From assembly GCA_002304835.1 (NCBI GenBank), contig DBPK01000010.1, positions 47,084 to 90,566 of the forward strand: a DNA stretch of 43,483 nt, in the 5' to 3' direction. Every line of letters starts with the position of its first letter. Position 1 is the stretch's first letter. This stretch comes from Firmicutes bacterium UBA1422 (GTDB lineage: Bacteria; Bacillota; Clostridia; Peptostreptococcales; Anaerovoracaceae). Under the pieces are notes generated by a model that saw nothing but the letters and a program-made list of their open reading frames with translations, was not told the DNA's origin and made no database searches. Below, in pieces: positions 24,109 through 33,313 of this stretch. Position numbers and translations under genes: made by a program.

Positions 24109-24384
24109 TCACTCTTCTGTTTCATTGAAATCTTCGTCTATGGGCACAGCTATGATGATATTCCTTGCATCTTCCAGTGTTTCTTCTCTTACATAAATAT
24201 CAATGGGAAATGCTGTAGTGTTTCCCATGGCTATCTCAATGAAGTTGCTTGCACCTTTATATTTTTTTAGGCAGGGTATACCTTCGCTCCTTAGCTTTGA
24301 TTCCATGATATCCGCCTTCAAACTGCTTTCACAGGTACAGAGATAAACTCCTTCACGCCATTTTTTACCGTTATCTTCTTTCAT
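24109..24384 (-). CDS. DUF2007-type small protein
   Basis: 91 residues, cytoplasmic, ferredoxin-like fold typical of DUF2007 (putative signal transducing proteins): LCTCESSLKADIMESKLRSE, then FPIDIYVREETLEDARNII. Role unknown. The ATG overlaps the thrS stop by one base (TAATG). Confidence 0.7.
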   Translation of the reverse strand: MKEDNGKKWREGVYLCTCESSLKADIMESKLRSEGIPCLKKYKGASNFIEIAMGNTTAFPIDIYVREETLEDARNIIIAVPIDEDFNETEE

Positions 24385-26132
24385 TAAGAAACCGCCTTTT
24401 CTTCAATTTCTTTCAGCAGCATGGCTTTAAATTGGTCAAGGGGTATTTCTCCAAGCTCGCCGCTTTTGCCGGAACGGACTGAAAGGCTTTTTGCTCCTTC
24501 TTCCCTTTCTCCTATTACGCCTATGTATGAAACTCTTTCATTTCTTGCTTCACGCATTTTGTATCCTATTTTTTCATTTCTTATATCCAACTCGACCCGC
24601 AGTCCTGCTTTTCTGAGTTCTTCTGCTGTTTCTTTCGCATACTCTGAGAATTTTTCTGTGACAGTAAGCAGTTTGACCTGAACAGGAGCTAGCCAAAGGG
24701 GGAACTTGCCGGCGAAGTGTTCTGTCAGTATGGCTATGAATCTTTCGATTGAACCGAAAATAACCCTGTGTATCATTGCCGGTCTGTGTTTTTCTCCGTC
24801 CGCTCCGATATAGTTTGCATCAAATCTCTGGGGCATCTGAAAATCAAGCTGTATTGTCCCACACTGCCATGTCCTGCCTATGGAGTCCTCCAGATGAAAA
24901 TCAAGTTTGGGCCCGTAAAAAGCTCCATCCCCTTCGTTCACTGTATACTCCATTCCTATTTCCTCTGTTGCTTCTCTTAAAGCTTCTGTAGCTCTCTGCC
25001 ACTCTTCATCGGTTCCCATGGAATCTTTCGGCTTTGTGGAAAGTTCAATGTGATATTTGAATCCGAAAAGGCTGTAAACATAATCAATAAATTCTATCAC
25101 ACCCTTGATCTCATCCTTTATCTGTTCCGGCAACATGAATATATGTGCATCATCCTGAGTAAATGTTCTTACTCTCATGAGCCCGTGAAGTGCTCCCGAA
25201 AGCTCATGGCGGTGCACCTGTCCCAGTTCTCCCATGCGTATGGGAAGATCCCTGTATGAATGTATTTTTCTTCCGTAAACCATCATGGCTCCCGGACAGT
25301 TCATAGGCTTTACGGCAAAATCCGCATCATCTATTTTGGTGAAATACATATTATCCTTATAATGATCCCAGTGTCCCGAGGTATGCCAGAGCTCCTCCTG
25401 AAGTATCAGCGGAGTCTTTATTTCTTCATATCCCCTTTTTCCATGTTCCTGTCTCCAGAATTTTTCCAGCTCATTCCTTATTACCATGCCTTTTGGCATA
25501 AAGAAGGGGAACCCGGGACCTTCGTCATAAAGGGCAAACAGATCCATTTCCTTTCCGATCTTCCTGTGATCCCTTTTTTTTGCTTCCTCTATCCTCTTCA
25601 GATATTCGTCCAGTTCCTCCTGACTTGGAAAAGCAGTTCCGTATATTCTCTGGAGCATTTTTTTGTCTGAGTCACCTCTCCAATAGGCTCCTGCCACGCT
25701 GGTCAGATTTACTGCCTTTATCTGACTTGTCTTTTCCATATGGGGTCCTGCACAAAGGTCAACGAAATCTCCCTGCTTGTAAAATGAAAGTGTTTCATCC
25801 TCAGGAAGATCCTTTATAAGTTCCACTTTGTAATCTTCATTCCGGTCTTCCATCAGTTTTATTGCTTCATCTCTGGGAAGCTCAAATCTTTCCAGGGGCA
25901 GACCGGCTTGTATTATTCTTTTCATTTCCTTTGTTATTTTTTTGAGATCTTCCTCATTGAATTTATAATCAAGATCAAAATCATAATAAAACCCGTTTTC
26001 TATGGCCGGCCCAATGGCCAGTTTTACCTCCGGCCAGATCTTTTTTACGGCATGAGCCATTATATGCGAGGCAGTATGCCTGTATTTTTTTCTCACTTCT
26101 TCCTTTGAGAAGTCTATATTTTCTTTTGCCAT
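24384..26132 (-). CDS. thrS: threonyl-tRNA synthetase lacking the TGS domain
   Basis: Charges tRNA-Thr. 582 residues against ~640 usual: it begins directly at the editing domain (HTASH and later HAVKKIWPEVK, IGPAIENGFYYDFD), so the ~60-residue N-terminal TGS domain is missing. The class II core is intact: MNCPGAM, FTQDDAHIF, TWQCGTIQLDFQMP, then the anticodon domain (PVQVKLLTV, GLRVELD). ATG 26132 has GGAGG 7 bases upstream; the ATG at 26138 is too close. Only 2 bases from the ddl stop, so no T-box leader here. Confidence 0.95.
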   Translation of the reverse strand: MAKENIDFSKEEVRKKYRHTASHIMAHAVKKIWPEVKLAIGPAIENGFYYDFDLDYKFNEEDLKKITKEMKRIIQAGLPLERFELPRDEAIKLMEDRNEDYKVELIKDLPEDETLSFYKQGDFVDLCAGPHMEKTSQIKAVNLTSVAGAYWRGDSDKKMLQRIYGTAFPSQEELDEYLKRIEEAKKRDHRKIGKEMDLFALYDEGPGFPFFMPKGMVIRNELEKFWRQEHGKRGYEEIKTPLILQEELWHTSGHWDHYKDNMYFTKIDDADFAVKPMNCPGAMMVYGRKIHSYRDLPIRMGELGQVHRHELSGALHGLMRVRTFTQDDAHIFMLPEQIKDEIKGVIEFIDYVYSLFGFKYHIELSTKPKDSMGTDEEWQRATEALREATEEIGMEYTVNEGDGAFYGPKLDFHLEDSIGRTWQCGTIQLDFQMPQRFDANYIGADGEKHRPAMIHRVIFGSIERFIAILTEHFAGKFPLWLAPVQVKLLTVTEKFSEYAKETAEELRKAGLRVELDIRNEKIGYKMREARNERVSYIGVIGEREEGAKSLSVRSGKSGELGEIPLDQFKAMLLKEIEEKAVS

Positions 26133-26134
26133 TT

Positions 26135-27193
26135 TCATTCCTCCATTGCCAGCTCGATCAGCCTATCTATGAGCTTCTCGTAACTGAGTCCGCAAGCTTC
26201 CCAAAGCTTGGGGTACATGCTTATATTTGTAAATCCCGGTATCGTGTTTATTTCATTGAATATGATTTGATTTTTTTCATCAAGGAAAAAATCGACTCTG
26301 GCCATTCCTCTGCAGTTCATTGTTTTATATACGGAAACAGCTTCCGATCTTATTTCTTCTTCTGTTTGCGATCCCAGATCTGTTGCTATCCGCGTCCGGG
26401 ATTTTTTGTTTATATATTTTGCTTCATAATCATAAAATTCATTTGCCGGTAATATTTCTCCCACTGCCGAAGCCTTGGGGTCTCTGTTCCCCAAAACAGC
26501 AACTTCCAGTTCTCTTCCGGATATGGCTTCCTCTATTATTATCTTATGATCTTCGCCAGCGGCTGCGGTTATTCCCTCAAAAAGACCGATCTGATTTTTG
26601 ACTTTGGATATTCCCACAGAAGATCCCCCATTTGCCGGTTTCACGAAAAAGGGGTATTCTCCGATTTTCTTTTCTATATTTGCCAGTATCCCCTCAGGAT
26701 CCGATGAAAATTCATATCTGTCGGTTACATAATAACGGGGCTGCAAAAATCCTTCTCTCGAAATCAGGTCTTTTGTCACAGCCTTGTCCATACAGCATGA
26801 AGAAGACAGGACACCCGGTCCCACATAAGGGATCCCCGCCAGTTCCAAAAGCCCCTGCATGGTACCGTCCTCACCGAATCTTCCGTGTAATACTGGAAAT
26901 ACACAGTCGATGTGGATCTCTTCTCCGTTAAGGGTCCTTATCCCATGCAGAGTCCTGTCAGGAGAAACTGCAGCCATTCTGTTGCTTATCCTGTTCTCCC
27001 AGGTACCATCGGCTATTTTTTCTGTTTCGGCATCGGTCAGTATCCATCTTCCGCCTTTGGTTATTCCTATTTTATATATATCATATTTCTCCCGATCAAG
27101 TCTTTTTATTATGGATGCTGCCGAATCACATGAAACCTCGTGCTCGGATGATATCCCTCCAAAAATGACCAGTAGCTTTATTTTTTCTTTCAT
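26135..27193 (-). CDS. ddl: D-alanine-D-alanine ligase
   Basis: Makes D-Ala-D-Ala for peptidoglycan. 352-residue ATP-grasp enzyme: GGISSEHEVS at the start, VFPVLHGRFGEDG, PANGGSSVGISKVK, FYDYEAKYI, and NEINTIPGFT. The YEAKY loop is of the D-Ala type, not the D-lactate or D-Ser vancomycin-resistance type. Confidence 0.95.
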   Translation of the reverse strand: MKEKIKLLVIFGGISSEHEVSCDSAASIIKRLDREKYDIYKIGITKGGRWILTDAETEKIADGTWENRISNRMAAVSPDRTLHGIRTLNGEEIHIDCVFPVLHGRFGEDGTMQGLLELAGIPYVGPGVLSSSCCMDKAVTKDLISREGFLQPRYYVTDRYEFSSDPEGILANIEKKIGEYPFFVKPANGGSSVGISKVKNQIGLFEGITAAAGEDHKIIIEEAISGRELEVAVLGNRDPKASAVGEILPANEFYDYEAKYINKKSRTRIATDLGSQTEEEIRSEAVSVYKTMNCRGMARVDFFLDEKNQIIFNEINTIPGFTNISMYPKLWEACGLSYEKLIDRLIELAMEE

Positions 27194-27213
27194 TTATACT
27201 ACCTTCATGCTGT

Positions 27214-27942
27214 CTACGTTAACAATTCCTTATATTTTTTGATGGCATCTTCTATGTCCGAATCATGCAGAAGCTTACCGTTTTTTAAAACTATTCCCCT
27301 ATTGCAGAACTCTTTTGCATCGCTGGTGGAATGGGTCACAAAAAGTAGGGTAAGCCCTTCAGCCTCCATTATTTCGTTTACTTTTTTCACGCATTTTTTT
27401 CTGAATGACGCATCTCCCACGGAGAGCGCTTCATCAACTATCAGTATCTCGGGCTTTATGTTGGCATTGATTGCAAATCCCAGTCTTGATTTCATACCGC
27501 TGGAATAAGTCCTTACGGGCTGATCGATATAATCGCCCAGTTCGGCAAATTCAATTATCACGTTCTCCAGGGCTTTTATCTCTTTATCCCTAAGCCCCAT
27601 AAGCTGACCTTTCAAAAAAATATTCTCTCTACCTGTAAGTTCGGGATCGAATCCCGATGTGAGTTCCAAAAGAGCACTTACTCTCCCACGGACTTTTACG
27701 CTGCCCTGGGTAGGATATGTCACGCCTGTTATTATTTTCAGTATCGTAGATTTACCTGCTCCGTTTTTGCCGAAAAAAGCCACCGCTTCGCCCTTCATGA
27801 TATCAAAAGAAACGTCATCCACTGCCTTTTTTTCTTTGTATTTTATTTTTTTTATAAATACAGACATCAGGCGTTTTTTGTCGTTCTTAAAAAGCTTATA
27901 TCTTTTTGTGACATTTTTGAATTCTATGACCGGTTTTTCCAT
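27214..27942 (-). CDS. ABC transporter ATPase, TagH/Wzt-like
   Basis: 242 residues (a GTG at 27951 is an alternative start with a closer AGGAG). Walker A FGKNGAGKST, ABC signature TYSSGMKSRLGF and Walker B ILIVDEALSVGD are intact. The sequence pattern (VRGRVSALLELTSGFDPELTGREN) is that of polysaccharide or teichoic-acid exporters. No extra C-terminal carbohydrate-binding domain. Pairs with the permease at 27964. Confidence 0.88.
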   Translation of the reverse strand: MEKPVIEFKNVTKRYKLFKNDKKRLMSVFIKKIKYKEKKAVDDVSFDIMKGEAVAFFGKNGAGKSTILKIITGVTYPTQGSVKVRGRVSALLELTSGFDPELTGRENIFLKGQLMGLRDKEIKALENVIIEFAELGDYIDQPVRTYSSGMKSRLGFAINANIKPEILIVDEALSVGDASFRKKCVKKVNEIMEAEGLTLLFVTHSTSDAKEFCNRGIVLKNGKLLHDSDIEDAIKKYKELLT

Positions 27943-27963
27943 TATCCACACTTTCTCCTGTTA

Positions 27964-28767
27964 CTATAACACGTCAGGCAAGTCTTCCTTCAGTTTTTTG
28001 TATGCCCAGATGGCAAAAATCCACATTATTATCATTTCTCCGAGGAATATGGCCAAAAGCAATGGCTGCTCAAAAAACCATCTCTCATATATAAAACTGT
28101 CTCTGTATCCGCATACTATATAAGTGACCGGATTGAACATAAGAAAATTTTTCACCCAATAGGGTATGGCCGGGGAATAAGGATCCCACATTATTCCCGA
28201 AAGCCAGAATATGGCCGTGTTGAAGGCTTTGACAAGATTCCAAAAGTCCTTGCTCATGGCTGCCATGACAGATGCAAAAAGAGTCCATCCTGTGGCCATA
28301 AGGAACATCAAAAGTATGTAAAAGGGCAACTGTATGAAATATTTGTCCGGCATATGTCCCGCCAGAATGAACAGCACAATGGTTATAGCCAGGAGTCCCA
28401 AGTGTATCACAAGTTTGGAAATGCTGACAAATGTAGGTATAGTAGATATGGGGAACTTCATTTTAGTTATAAGGTAACTGTATTTTCTCATGGCTCCCGT
28501 GCCCTGATTCCACATGTCACTTATATAAAACCAGGCTACCATGCCTGATATCAGCCAGAGAAAGAAGGAATACCCTTCAGGCCCTCTGGTCCTCAGCCCT
28601 ACAGAAAAAGCAAACCAGAAAACAAAAATTGTTACAGAAGGCTTGATCACGGCCCATGACCATCCCAATGCCGCACCGCTGTAGGTTTTTATTATATCGG
28701 CCTTTGCCAACTTGAATATCTGGTGTCTCCATGCTATATGTTCTTTAATAATTTTTAATATTTCCAT
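27964..28767 (-). CDS. ABC-2 permease, TagG/Wzm-like
   Basis: 267 residues with about six hydrophobic helices, e.g. TIFVFWFAFSVGL, LAITIVLFILAG and LLAIFLGEMIIMWIFAIWA. N-terminal segment LAKADIIKTYSGAALGWSW is typical of lipid-linked polysaccharide exporters. Together with the ATPase it likely exports a wall polymer, which the LCP enzyme upstream could attach to peptidoglycan (inference). No tag biosynthesis genes are in the window. Confidence 0.88.
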   Translation of the reverse strand: MEILKIIKEHIAWRHQIFKLAKADIIKTYSGAALGWSWAVIKPSVTIFVFWFAFSVGLRTRGPEGYSFFLWLISGMVAWFYISDMWNQGTGAMRKYSYLITKMKFPISTIPTFVSISKLVIHLGLLAITIVLFILAGHMPDKYFIQLPFYILLMFLMATGWTLFASVMAAMSKDFWNLVKAFNTAIFWLSGIMWDPYSPAIPYWVKNFLMFNPVTYIVCGYRDSFIYERWFFEQPLLLAIFLGEMIIMWIFAIWAYKKLKEDLPDVL

Positions 28768-28772
28768 GGGAT

Positions 28773-29870
28773 CTATTCTACTCCTGTAAATTCTATTATC
28801 CGGTCATTTATATTTTTGACTTTTTTTGTGGGTTCATAGTTTTTCTGTCCGAATAATTCTCTGTGCATTTCTTTGACATTGCTTTCCAGCGTCACCGGAG
28901 GTCCGTACCATACTCCGTCAACTACAGCCTCAGAAACATCATAAGGCCATCCGGAATTTTTACCCAGATCATATCTAAGTGCACCTATGGCAAGTCTGAC
29001 CATTTTTTTGCCGGTTATATTTGTCCCTATTTCAGGAAGGGTTTCGTCTGCAAGATCATTGAGTTCTACAATAGACATGGTTTTTGTCTTTTTAAAGGCT
29101 GCTTTCATGGTCTTGCGCATTCTTTCTGTTCTTTCGTAATCTCCGTTGCCCACTTTTCTTATCCTACAGTATGTGACCGTCTGGATGCCGTTAAGGGTCT
29201 GTTTTCCCGCTTTTTTTATCTTTGTCTTGTCGCCGTGAAGAGTTTTGTTTGTACTCTTGATAAATTTGTTCATTTCTTTGATCTCATAATCTTTTATGGT
29301 GAGTTCAAGTCCTCCCATGTTGTCCGCAGCATCTGCCACAGTTTCCCAGTTGACTTTCACATATTCTTTTATATTGAGATCCATATTTCGATTGAGTGTT
29401 TTTATAAGTGCCAGAGGACCTCCGTACATATACTGGTGAGTCAGCTTATCAAGTTTATGCTCACCCTCATGTTCTTCAAGATCCAGCAGTGTGTCTCTGT
29501 ATACAGAAGTCAGCCTTACCTTGCCGGTATCCTCATTTATTGTGGCTATTATAATAGCATCTGACTTTGAATATGCCTCGTCTTCGTTTTCTCTTGTATC
29601 AAGCCCTACTATGAGTATATTGCGGTATCCTTCCAGCTTTTCGTCAACACCGGGATTTATATCAAAATCCGCTCCAGTCAGATCTTCATAATCCATATTG
29701 TTGAATTTATCCACCAAAAAACAGTATCCGCCTATCAGAACTGCCGCACATACGATCGCTAATATAGATAATATTATGAATGTCTTTCTTTTTTTTGACC
29801 GGCGCAAGCTCTTCTGCCCTTTATTCTCCGGCACAATTTTCTCATCAATATTTTTTTTGTCTGTTCTCAA
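28773..29870 (-). CDS. LytR-CpsA-Psr family wall-polymer ligase
   Basis: 365 residues. Membrane helix at ~31-52, then the LCP domain: ILIVGLDTRENE, KSDAIIIATINEDTGKV, TSVYRDTLLDL, a YGGPLALIKTLNRN segment and YCRIRKVGNGDYERTERMR with the conserved arginines. Transfers undecaprenyl-linked polymers to peptidoglycan. Starts at TTG 29870, GAGG 7 bases upstream, overlapping the rpe stop; no ATG occurs for about 75 codons. Confidence 0.92.
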   Translation of the reverse strand: MRTDKKNIDEKIVPENKGQKSLRRSKKRKTFIILSILAIVCAAVLIGGYCFLVDKFNNMDYEDLTGADFDINPGVDEKLEGYRNILIVGLDTRENEDEAYSKSDAIIIATINEDTGKVRLTSVYRDTLLDLEEHEGEHKLDKLTHQYMYGGPLALIKTLNRNMDLNIKEYVKVNWETVADAADNMGGLELTIKDYEIKEMNKFIKSTNKTLHGDKTKIKKAGKQTLNGIQTVTYCRIRKVGNGDYERTERMRKTMKAAFKKTKTMSIVELNDLADETLPEIGTNITGKKMVRLAIGALRYDLGKNSGWPYDVSEAVVDGVWYGPPVTLESNVKEMHRELFGQKNYEPTKKVKNINDRIIEFTGVE

Positions 29871-30535
29871 CTCTGATCCTCATTATTCATTATATCCAAA
29901 AATATTTTTGTGGTCTCTTCTATGTTCTCTGTTTTGAAAATAGACGACCCTGCCACTATTATCTCTGTTCCCGACTCAATAACTCTTTTTACATTTGAGA
30001 GGTTTATTCCTCCGTCCATTTCTATTTTGAATGAAAGCCCGTTTTTCTTTTTCACTTCTGCCAGGACTTCCGCCTTCTTAAGCGCCGATTCTATAAATAC
30101 CTGCCCTCCGAAACCGGGGTGCACAGACATTATAAGGACCATGTCCACACTGTCAAGAACATCCATCACTGTGTCTTCGGAAGTCTCGGGATTTATGGAT
30201 ACCCCGACCTTTGCCCCCGCATTTTTGATCCTTTTTATTATCTCCCTGATCCCCGGGCAAGTTTCCTGATGTACCGTTATATACTCTGTGTTTTCTGTCA
30301 TGAAATCATCAATATATTTTTGGGGTTCTTCAATCATAAGATGAACATCAAAGGGCATTTTTGTTTTGCCAAGCAGGCTCTTCATTACAGTTGCGCCATA
30401 GCTGATATTAGGCACAAAATGGCCGTCCATAACATCCACATGTATGAGATGCGCCCCTCCCTTTTCCACTTTAGCCACATCTTCTCCAAGTTTTGAGAAA
30501 TCCGCCGACAGGATCGACGGGGCAAGTTTTATCAT
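29867..30535 (-). CDS. rpe: ribulose-phosphate 3-epimerase
   Basis: Interconverts ribulose-5-phosphate and xylulose-5-phosphate. 222-residue TIM barrel: LAPSILSADF, HVDVMDGHFVPNIS, MSVHPGFGGQ, EMDGGI, VAGSSIF. Ribosome site GGAAGGAG. The rsgA-rpe pair is common in Firmicutes. Confidence 0.96.
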   Translation of the reverse strand: MIKLAPSILSADFSKLGEDVAKVEKGGAHLIHVDVMDGHFVPNISYGATVMKSLLGKTKMPFDVHLMIEEPQKYIDDFMTENTEYITVHQETCPGIREIIKRIKNAGAKVGVSINPETSEDTVMDVLDSVDMVLIMSVHPGFGGQVFIESALKKAEVLAEVKKKNGLSFKIEMDGGINLSNVKRVIESGTEIIVAGSSIFKTENIEETTKIFLDIMNNEDQS

Positions 30536-30557
30536 TTTTCTCCTTCCCTGCTAAGAA

Positions 30558-31421
30558 TCAGTATTTTTTCTTTTTCCTTATTTCTTTTATCTGTTCCACA
30601 TACGAATCATATCTGGATCTTTTTATTATGCCCAGCTCTACCGCCTCCCTGACAGAGCAGTCCGGTTCCATCACATGTCTGCAGTTATCATATCTGCATT
30701 TGTTCAGGTATTCTTTCATCTCGGGATAAAAATGCGAAAGCTCATCTTCATCGGCATCCAGAATATTAAATGATGTGAAACCCGGTGTATCATAGACCAT
30801 ACAGCCATTTATGTCAAATATTTCAACATGCCTGGTGGTCTGTTTTCCTCTTCCGGTCTTTGGGCTTATTTCTCCGATTTCTGCCCTTTCCTCTTTTAGG
30901 AGCCTGTTCAATATGGTGGATTTCCCCACACCTGAGGGCCCTGCAAAAGCAACTCTTTTGCCTCTGAAATGATCTTTCAGCAGGTCTGTTCCCTCTCCTG
31001 TCAGACCACATAGGCATATAACAGGATATATTTCTTTGTAAACGGATCTTAATTCTTCTATTTCGTTTCCCTTTGCCAGATCCTTTTTGTTTATGCAGAT
31101 AATCGAATTCACATTATGCTTTTCAGCCATAACAAGAAAACGATCCAGTATAAATGTGCTGGGTGGGGGTTCTGCGGCAGACACCGTCACCGCCAGTATC
31201 TCTATATTGGCTATCGGCGGTCTTACGAACCAATTATCTCTGGAGAAAATTTTCTCAACTGTTCCATCACTGTTTTCATCTGTACTTATTTCAACTATAT
31301 CACCGACCAAAGGAACAATGCCTTTTTTTTTGAATATGCCCCTTGCCCTGCAACGGTAGACCTGCCCATCACATTTTACATAATAGAAACCGGCTATACC
31401 TTTTGTAATGATCCCCTTCAT
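30558..31421 (-). CDS. rsgA: ribosome small-subunit-dependent GTPase RsgA
   Basis: Late 30S assembly GTPase. 287 residues: N-terminal OB fold, circularly permuted GTPase with NKKDL before GPSGVGKSTIL, DTPGFTS, and a C-terminal zinc site with Cys/His residues around YLNKCRYDNCRH and PDCSV. ATG 31421 gives the usual start; a TTG at 31439 would overlap prkC. Conserved prpC-prkC-rsgA-rpe order. Confidence 0.95.
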   Translation of the reverse strand: MKGIITKGIAGFYYVKCDGQVYRCRARGIFKKKGIVPLVGDIVEISTDENSDGTVEKIFSRDNWFVRPPIANIEILAVTVSAAEPPPSTFILDRFLVMAEKHNVNSIICINKKDLAKGNEIEELRSVYKEIYPVICLCGLTGEGTDLLKDHFRGKRVAFAGPSGVGKSTILNRLLKEERAEIGEISPKTGRGKQTTRHVEIFDINGCMVYDTPGFTSFNILDADEDELSHFYPEMKEYLNKCRYDNCRHVMEPDCSVREAVELGIIKRSRYDSYVEQIKEIRKKKKY

Positions 31422-31435
31422 CCGAACTGCCCCGG

Positions 31436-33313
31436 TCAAAATGTCACTTTTTTGGTCATAACAGTTTCATCGTCAAATATAACTGTTATGGTCCCGCTGC
31501 CGGTTCCTGATATATTGACGGTTTCTCCTCCATCGCTCTTTTGTCTCTGCTCTCCCGAAATAACTGTTCTTGTTCCGTTGCTGTCCGAAACCGTTACTGT
31601 CAGGTAGAATATCTCCTGCTTTGCTTTTGAATAACTTATATCGACTGCTATGGTTGAAGTTCCGCTTCCCTTGCTGACTTTTATGTTTATGGAAGATCCT
31701 TTTTTTACTTTTGTGCTTGGTTCATACTGCTGCCACATCACTTGGCCTTTTCCGTATGAATCACTGTTGCTGTATGAAACACTGCCCACCTTGAAGCCCG
31801 CATCTATTATGGCCTGCTTTGCGGCATCAAGGCTTTTACCTATGAGGGATGGGACTTCCCCTTTGTCTTTTTCCGACCCGTCACTCAAGACAAGATTTAT
31901 ATATGAGCCGGGTTTGGTTTCCTCGCCTGCTCCGGGATCCTGTTCTATGACCGTTCCTTCTTCTTCGCTGCCCGGTTTGGTGGTTATATTACCGACTTTG
32001 AATCCATATTTTTTTATGAGTTGTTTCGCTTCTTTTTGCTTTTTGCCCAATAGATTGGGCACTGTGCCCTCTTCAGCTCCTTTGCATATATTAACTGTTA
32101 CGAGGGATCTCTTCTTTACCATTGTTCCTTTTTCGGGATCCGAAGATACAACTTCTCCGACTTCGTATTTTGAACTGTATACCAGGTCTCCTTCTTCGAT
32201 CCTGAGTCCCAGTTCATCAAGCTTATATTCCGCCTCTTCATATGTCATACCTCTTAGATCAGGCACTTTTATATCTGCTTTGCCCAAAATGCCCATTGCG
32301 AATCCCGCTGCCACAAGTCCGCCAAGAACTGCAACAACAATGGCTATTATTATTATCATTCTTTTTTTTCTGCTTCCGTTTTTTTTGCCGGAATTTGAAA
32401 CTTTTTTTCTCAGTTCCTCTGCCACCTCATCATTTTCTTCTTCATATCTTCTTCTATCGGGCTCAATGGCTGAATTTCCCACTATACGCGTAACAAATTC
32501 TATATTGTTGAGCTGATCCACCATTTCTTCTGCAGATGAAAATCTGTTGGGCTGATATTTATCGGTGGCTTTCATTACTATCTGTTCAAGTCTGGGGGGT
32601 ATACCGGGAACTATCCTTGATGGAGGTATGATCTCATTGTTTATATGCATAAGTGCAACACTTACCGGGTTATCTCCGTCAAAGGGCACTCTTCCGGTCA
32701 GCATTTCATACATAACTATTCCCAGAGAATAAATGTCTGATTTTTCATCCACATATCCGCCTCTTGCCTGTTCAGGCGAAAAATAATGGACAGAACCCAT
32801 TATCGCCTCCGATGTATTCCCTACTATGGTGGTGGAAGTAACGGCTTTTGCAATGCCGAAATCGGTTATTTTTGCCACACCGTCTTCTGTAATAAGAATG
32901 TTGTGAGGCTTAACATCCCTGTGTATTATATTGTTTTTATGGGCGGCAGAAAGTCCCGATGCGATTTGCTTTGTCAGTTCTATAACTCTTTTGTAAGGGA
33001 GCGGAGCCTCTTCCTTTATGACACTGCTCAAGGTCTTTCCTTCAACCAGTTCCATAACGATATAATTGATGCTTCCTTCCCTGCCCACATCGTATACATT
33101 TACTATATTTGGATGTGAAAGGCTGGCCGCAGCATGGGACTCTTTCCTGAAACTCTCCACAAACTTGGCATCCTTCACGAATTCGGGTTTGAGTATCTTC
33201 ACCGCTACAAAACGATTAAGCAGTCTGCATTTCGCTTTGTATACAACAGCCATCCCTCCGTCGCCTATTTTTTCAAGCAATTCATATCTTCCCGCAATGA
33301 CCTTACTGCTCAT
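31436..33313 (-). CDS. prkC: PASTA-domain Ser/Thr protein kinase PrkC
   Basis: Membrane eukaryotic-type kinase that senses muropeptides or lipid II. 625 residues: kinase domain with Lys39, catalytic HRDVKPHN (Asp133) and DFGIAK; juxtamembrane basic stretch; membrane helix near 330-350; three PASTA repeats (~355-560, starting VPDLRGMTYEEAE, VPNLLGKKQKEAK and VPSLIGKSLDAAK); and a C-terminal domain of ~60 residues. ATG 33313 has GGAGG 8 bases upstream and overlaps the prpC end by 11 bases. Confidence 0.95.
   Translation of the reverse strand: MSSKVIAGRYELLEKIGDGGMAVVYKAKCRLLNRFVAVKILKPEFVKDAKFVESFRKESHAAASLSHPNIVNVYDVGREGSINYIVMELVEGKTLSSVIKEEAPLPYKRVIELTKQIASGLSAAHKNNIIHRDVKPHNILITEDGVAKITDFGIAKAVTSTTIVGNTSEAIMGSVHYFSPEQARGGYVDEKSDIYSLGIVMYEMLTGRVPFDGDNPVSVALMHINNEIIPPSRIVPGIPPRLEQIVMKATDKYQPNRFSSAEEMVDQLNNIEFVTRIVGNSAIEPDRRRYEEENDEVAEELRKKVSNSGKKNGSRKKRMIIIIAIVVAVLGGLVAAGFAMGILGKADIKVPDLRGMTYEEAEYKLDELGLRIEEGDLVYSSKYEVGEVVSSDPEKGTMVKKRSLVTVNICKGAEEGTVPNLLGKKQKEAKQLIKKYGFKVGNITTKPGSEEEGTVIEQDPGAGEETKPGSYINLVLSDGSEKDKGEVPSLIGKSLDAAKQAIIDAGFKVGSVSYSNSDSYGKGQVMWQQYEPSTKVKKGSSINIKVSKGSGTSTIAVDISYSKAKQEIFYLTVTVSDSNGTRTVISGEQRQKSDGGETVNISGTGSGTITVIFDDETVMTKKVTF

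Noticed and set aside
26132..26140. T-box leader for thrS
   Set aside because: thrS follows the ddl stop by two bases; there is no space for a leader.
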